Shown here piece by piece: positions 14,228 to 16,761 of a stretch of 16,761 bases of DNA. Numbering within the stretch: position 1 is the first letter of the stretch; every line of letters begins with the position of its first letter. Under the pieces are notes generated by a model. That model worked only from the letters and a program-made list of their open reading frames with translations. It was not told the origin of the DNA and did not search any database. Position numbers and translations under genes: made by a program. Origin of the DNA: JACDBD01 sp050743385 (GTDB lineage: Bacteria; Actinomycetota; Acidimicrobiia; IMCC26256; JACDBD01); assembly GCA_050743385.1 (NCBI GenBank), contig JBOGFJ010000261.1:1-16761 (forward strand), in the 5' to 3' direction.

Positions 14228-14689
14228 ATGAAGCGTTGTCCCGACTGTGGTGAGTGGAAGCCGGCCAACGCGTTTCCGCGCAACCGGCGGACGAAGGATG
14301 GCCGGCATCCATACTGCAAGCCCTGTCACAACGCGCGGGGTCGCGAAACGCGGGAACGGTTGTACGGCGGTAGTCGGCACTACCACTTGGTCCGTCGCTA
14401 TGGCATCGGTGCAACCGAGGTGGTCGAGCTCGTAAAGAACCAAGGCGGCCGGTGCCCGATCTGTGGGAAGCCCGATCCCGAGCACGTCGACCACGATCAC
14501 GTGACCAACCAGGTGCGCGGCGTCCTGTGCTTCAACTGCAACGGGGGTCTCGGCCAGTTCCGCGACGATATGCAGGCACTTCGCAACGCGATCGAGTACC
14601 TCGAGGACGGCGCGGGAACGCTCGTGGAAGCGAACGACCTGGTCGCCTCGGCGCGAGAGCGCGCACGCAAGCTGCAAGTGGCGTCATAA
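14228..14689 (+). CDS. Endonuclease VII-type HNH nuclease in the proteasome locus
   Basis: This 153-residue protein has two zinc motifs. One is an N-terminal pair CPDC (4-7) and CKPC (30-33). The other is the endonuclease VII-like core CPIC (76-79), HVDHDH (86-91) and GVLCFNCN (98-105), where the HDH segment is expected to bind the catalytic metal. Phage T4 endonuclease VII cuts branched DNA; the natural substrate of this chromosomal relative is unknown. As I recall, related genes sit between pup and prcB in some other actinobacteria, so this is probably a recurring neighbour rather than a stray insertion. ATG at 14228 directly precedes the zinc motif; only a weak ribosome binding site (GAATCGAG) is seen. 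No promoter is visible in the 27 bp after the terminator, so it may depend on readthrough. Confidence 0.9.
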   Translation: MKRCPDCGEWKPANAFPRNRRTKDGRHPYCKPCHNARGRETRERLYGGSRHYHLVRRYGIGATEVVELVKNQGGRCPICGKPDPEHVDHDHVTNQVRGVLCFNCNGGLGQFRDDMQALRNAIEYLEDGAGTLVEANDLVASARERARKLQVAS

Positions 14690-14697
14690 GGCCCGTG

Positions 14698-14703
14698 TAG
14701 GCT
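14698..14703 (+). promoter_or_regulatory. TAGGCT box immediately before prcB
   Basis: TAGGCT ends 10 nt before the prcB ATG and would give a leader of only a few nucleotides. It is the same hexamer as before dop. It offers prcBA a transcription start that is independent of the terminator after pup. A -35 partner is not clear; CTGCAA at 14672-14677 is 20 bp away. Confidence 0.45.
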
Positions 14704-14713
14704 CGCTCGGCGA

Positions 14714-15547
14714 ATGGCTGAGCCGTTGCTTCCCTCCTTCGGGGCTGGTCTCGATCCCGGTCCGTCGTTCGTCGACTACCTGCGCCGGGTCGCGCCGCAC
14801 ACCGTGCCGGGCACCGGTGGCGGTGGCGGTGGCGGGAGCGGTCCGCCCGTGAGCGCTCCGGTCGAGATCACGCAGGCCACCACCGTGCTGGCGATCCGCT
14901 ACGCCAACGGCGTAGTAATGGCCGGCGACCGCCGGGCAGTTGCGGGCATGAACATCGCCAGCCGCCGCATCGAGAAGGTGTTCCCGGCCGACGACCACTC
15001 GGGCGTCGCGATCGCGGGCGCGGCGGGGCCGTCGGTCGACATGGTGCGACTGTTCCAGGTGCAGCTCGAGCACTACGAGAAGATCGAGGGCGAGCGGCTG
15101 TCGCTCGAGGGCAAGGCCAACCAGCTCAGCCAGCTCGTCAAGAGCAACCTCCCCGCCGCCCTCCAGGGCTTTGTCGTCGTGCCCCTCTTCGCCGGCTACG
15201 ACGAGCGCCGCGGGCGGGGGCGCGTGTTCAGCTTCGACGTCACCGGCGGCAAGTACGAGGAGACCGACTTCCAGGCCCACGGGTCCGGCGGCGTGCACGC
15301 CCGCAACTGGATCAAGGCTTCGTGGAGGGATGCTCTCACCGGTCCCGAGGCCACCGAGCTCGCGCTGCGGGCGCTGTTCGCCGCCGCCGACGAGGACGCC
15401 GCCACCGGCGGGCCCGACCTCGTCCGCCGCATCTTCCCGACGGTGGCGACCATCTCGGCCGAGGGCTACCACGCGCTGACCGACGAAGAAGTCGAGCAAC
15501 AGGCCGAGGCGCTGCTCGGCGGCCGAGAGGAGGGCGGCGGCCTATGA
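14714..15547 (+). CDS. prcB: 20S proteasome beta subunit PrcB
   Basis: The 277-residue precursor has a 55-residue propeptide that is cut before T56 (ITQA then TTVLAI), leaving the catalytic N-terminal threonine. In mature numbering the triad is T1, D17 (GDRRA) and K33 (RIEKVF), as expected for an active beta subunit. LEHYEKIEGE, QGFVVVPLFAGYD and ATGGPDLVRRIFPTVATI are strong family segments. The mature part is 222 residues, normal for the family. The propeptide is unusual in containing seven consecutive glycines (35-41). The C terminus is short and Gly-rich. The stop overlaps prcA as ATGA, ensuring near-equal synthesis. A TAGGCT box lies 10 nt before the ATG. Confidence 0.97.
   Translation: MAEPLLPSFGAGLDPGPSFVDYLRRVAPHTVPGTGGGGGGGSGPPVSAPVEITQATTVLAIRYANGVVMAGDRRAVAGMNIASRRIEKVFPADDHSGVAIAGAAGPSVDMVRLFQVQLEHYEKIEGERLSLEGKANQLSQLVKSNLPAALQGFVVVPLFAGYDERRGRGRVFSFDVTGGKYEETDFQAHGSGGVHARNWIKASWRDALTGPEATELALRALFAAADEDAATGGPDLVRRIFPTVATISAEGYHALTDEEVEQQAEALLGGREEGGGL
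14816..14836 (+). repeat. GGTGGC hexanucleotide repeat encoding poly-Gly in the PrcB propeptide
   Basis: Three GGTGGC units followed by GGG encode seven glycines in a row within the part removed on maturation. Unit-number change would lengthen or shorten the linker by two residues without a frameshift. Confidence 0.85.
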
Positions 15548-16227
15548 CGATGCCGTTCTACGTCTCGCCCGAGCAGGTGATGAAGGACCGGGCCGACTAC
15601 GCCCGCAAGGGCATCGCCCGCGGTCGCAGCCTGGTCGCCCTCGAAGCCACCGACGGCATCGCCATCGTCGCCGAGAACCCGTCCCGCACCCTGTTCAAGA
15701 TCAGCGAGATCTACGACCGCATCGCGTTCGCCGGCGTCGGGAAGTACAACGAGTTCGAGATGCTCAAGATCGCCGGCGTCCGTCACGCCGACCTCAAGGG
15801 CTACTCGTACTCCCGCGAAGACGTGAACGCGCGCTCGCTGGCGAATGCCTACGCCCAGACCCTCGGCCAGGTCTTCACCCACGAGATGAAGCCCTACGAG
15901 GTCGAGATCCTGGTCGCGCAGGTCGGCGACGCCCCCGAACACGACGAGCTCTTCCACATCCTCTACGACGGCACCGTCATGGACGAGGAGGGCTTCACGG
16001 TGCTCGGTGGGCAGGCCGACTCGATCGCCGACTCGTTGACGAGCCGGTTCGAGAGCGCCCTCGACCACCGGGCCGCCGTGCGCCTCGGCGCGTCGGTGCT
16101 CTCCGGCGCCGACCAGCCGCCGCTGGCGGCCCCACAGCTCGAGGTCGCGGTGCTCGACCGCGCACCCACCGGCCGCGCGTTCCGGCGCCTCAAGGGCAGC
16201 GATCTCGACGCGATTCTCGCCGGCTGA
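15544..16227 (+). CDS. prcA: 20S proteasome alpha subunit PrcA
   Basis: The 227-residue protein forms the outer heptameric rings that gate the chamber and dock ARC. It begins MTMPFYVSPEQVMKDRADYARKGIARGRS, the alpha-type N-terminal helix. It continues with VAENPSRTLFKISEIYDRIAF (containing the K used for docking the ATPase tail in this family by position), GKYNEFEMLKI, NAYAQTLGQVFTHEMKPYEVEI and a C-terminal AFRRLKGSDLDAILAG. It has no catalytic threonine, as expected. ATG at 15544 overlaps the prcB stop as ATGA and follows GAGGAGG by 8 nt; the ATG at 15550 is less well placed. No intrinsic terminator with a T-run follows; the second copy of the 31-bp repeat starts 4 bp after the stop. Confidence 0.97.
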   Translation: MTMPFYVSPEQVMKDRADYARKGIARGRSLVALEATDGIAIVAENPSRTLFKISEIYDRIAFAGVGKYNEFEMLKIAGVRHADLKGYSYSREDVNARSLANAYAQTLGQVFTHEMKPYEVEILVAQVGDAPEHDELFHILYDGTVMDEEGFTVLGGQADSIADSLTSRFESALDHRAAVRLGASVLSGADQPPLAAPQLEVAVLDRAPTGRAFRRLKGSDLDAILAG

Positions 16228-16230
16228 CTC

Positions 16231-16261
16231 TTCTGGTCGCGCTCGCTTCGCTCGCCGCTCC
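16231..16261 (-). repeat. Dispersed 31-bp repeat, copy 2 (inverted)
   Basis: This is the exact reverse complement of 10103-10133. It lies between the prcA stop and the convergent DUF2007-like gene. Together the two copies form perfect inverted repeats about 6.1 kb apart around the ferredoxin-arc-dop-pup-nuclease-prcBA block. Confidence 0.85.
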
Positions 16262-16274
16262 CACACGATTCCGG

Positions 16275-16619
16275 CTACTGGCGCAAATACCAGACGACAG
16301 GCGCCAGCGCCGCCGCCACCAACGCCGCCCACGCCCCGGCACGTGACCACGCGCTCGGACCCCGCGTCGTGCCGCCCCACTCGCGCGGCGCTGCCAGCGC
16401 GGCGTCGACCTCGTCCGCGAGCAGCACGAAGCGGGCGTCGTCGAGCTGGTCGACGGGAACGAACACGTCGATGCGTGCCATCGCACCGACGGTGAAGCCG
16501 TAGGGGCCGTCGACCGCCCCGCGCAGCTCCACCTCGATGCCCTCGAAGTGCAGGCGCGCCTCCAGCACTCGTGCCGGAAACGATCCGCTCACCCACGTCA
16601 GCTGCTGCATCGGCACCAT
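16275..16619 (-). CDS. DUF2007-like protein with C-terminal membrane anchor
   Basis: The 114-residue product begins MVPMQQLTWVSGSFPARVLEARLHFEGIEVELRG, then RIDVFVPVDQLDDARFVLLADEVDAAL. This beta-alpha-beta arrangement resembles the DUF2007/putative signal-transducing family (small ACT-like folds, function unproven). A linker leads to one C-terminal transmembrane helix (AWAALVAAALAPVVWYL) and the end RQ, suggesting a tail-anchored protein with the folded part in the cytoplasm. The start is uncertain: ATG at 16619 is preferred because GTAGGATGAG lies a suitable distance before it, but in-frame ATGs at 16631 and 16685 would add 4 or 22 residues. It converges on prcA. Confidence 0.75.
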   Translation of the reverse strand: MVPMQQLTWVSGSFPARVLEARLHFEGIEVELRGAVDGPYGFTVGAMARIDVFVPVDQLDDARFVLLADEVDAALAAPREWGGTTRGPSAWSRAGAWAALVAAALAPVVWYLRQ

Positions 16620-16719
16620 GCCGATGCTCATCCTACGGAGCAACGTCACGGTCGGTGGCGCTGTCGTTGCCACGGCGATAGACACGATCCCGCCCGGGTC
16701 GTTCGACGAGGAGCGATTG

Positions 16720-16761
16720 ATGCGAGGACATCGGAGGCAGCGGGCGGTTGCACTCGGAGCG
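16720..16761 (+). CDS. Possible 5' end of a gene running off the right edge
   Basis: ATG at 16720 follows GAGGAG (16708-16713) with a 6-nt spacer and opens MRGHRRQRAVALGA. The basic then hydrophobic start could be a signal peptide. Only 14 codons are visible, so the product cannot be named. The gap of about 100 bp between it and the divergent DUF2007-like gene would hold promoters for both. Confidence 0.4.
   Translation, partial: MRGHRRQRAVALGA

Noticed and set aside
14228..14689. The HNH gene as part of a prophage or intein
   Set aside because: No phage structural, integrase or splicing motifs surround it, and both neighbouring genes are intact.
10103..16261. The inverted 31-bp repeats as terminal repeats of a transposon
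   Set aside because: No transposase, integrase or target-site duplication is visible, and the enclosed genes are core actinobacterial functions.
1..16761. CRISPR arrays, tRNA or rRNA genes
   Set aside because: No regularly spaced repeats, cloverleaf-like sequences with a CCA-end context, or rRNA signature stretches were seen by eye. A covariance-model scan was not possible.

Overview
The window is very GC-rich, almost fully coding DNA from an actinobacterium. The clearest marker is a complete Pup-proteasome core: the ATPase ARC/Mpa, the depupylase Dop, Pup, and both 20S subunits, with an endonuclease VII-type gene between pup and prcB. The GC content, frequent GTG starts, TAnnnT-type -10 boxes and neighbouring genes would fit an Acidimicrobiia-like lineage, but that placement is inference.

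Left part (1-5858). A GH84 beta-N-acetylglucosaminidase (minus strand, cut by the window edge) diverges from a probable operon. That operon holds an AMP-forming acyl-CoA synthetase, the separate beta (ATP-grasp) and alpha (CoA-binding) subunits of an NDP-forming acyl-CoA synthetase, and an exported PBP4-type D-Ala-D-Ala carboxypeptidase. The last three are joined by 4-bp GTGA overlaps.

Middle part (5859-10135). Three tiny coupled genes for membrane or membrane-associated proteins come first. They are followed by a tRNA T-loop modification cassette: a TtuB-like ubiquitin-fold sulfur carrier, the TtuA thiolase (position 54) and the TrmI m1A58 methyltransferase. A MarP-like membrane serine protease closes this block and converges on the following gene.

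Right part (10136-16761). A minus-strand ferredoxin diverges from arc. The order is then arc - dop - pup - terminator - endonuclease VII-like - prcB - prcA, followed by a convergent DUF2007-like membrane protein and perhaps the first codons of another gene at the right edge. ARC unfolds pupylated proteins and feeds them to the PrcBA chamber, while Dop removes Pup. Pup is encoded with a C-terminal GGE, so it needs no deamidation before ligation. PafA, the ligase, is not in the window.

Features beyond the gene list: a perfect 31-bp sequence occurs twice in inverted orientation and brackets the ferredoxin-proteasome block (10103-10133 and 16231-16261). The TtuB-like carrier ends in Gly-Gly-Ala-Ser rather than Gly-Gly. 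A strong terminator separates dop-pup from the nuclease and prcBA. The dop and prcB starts lie only 6 and 10 nt after TAGGCT boxes, suggesting leaderless or nearly leaderless mRNAs. No rRNA, tRNA, CRISPR array or insertion sequence was seen, and no gene-free stretch exceeds about 235 bp.
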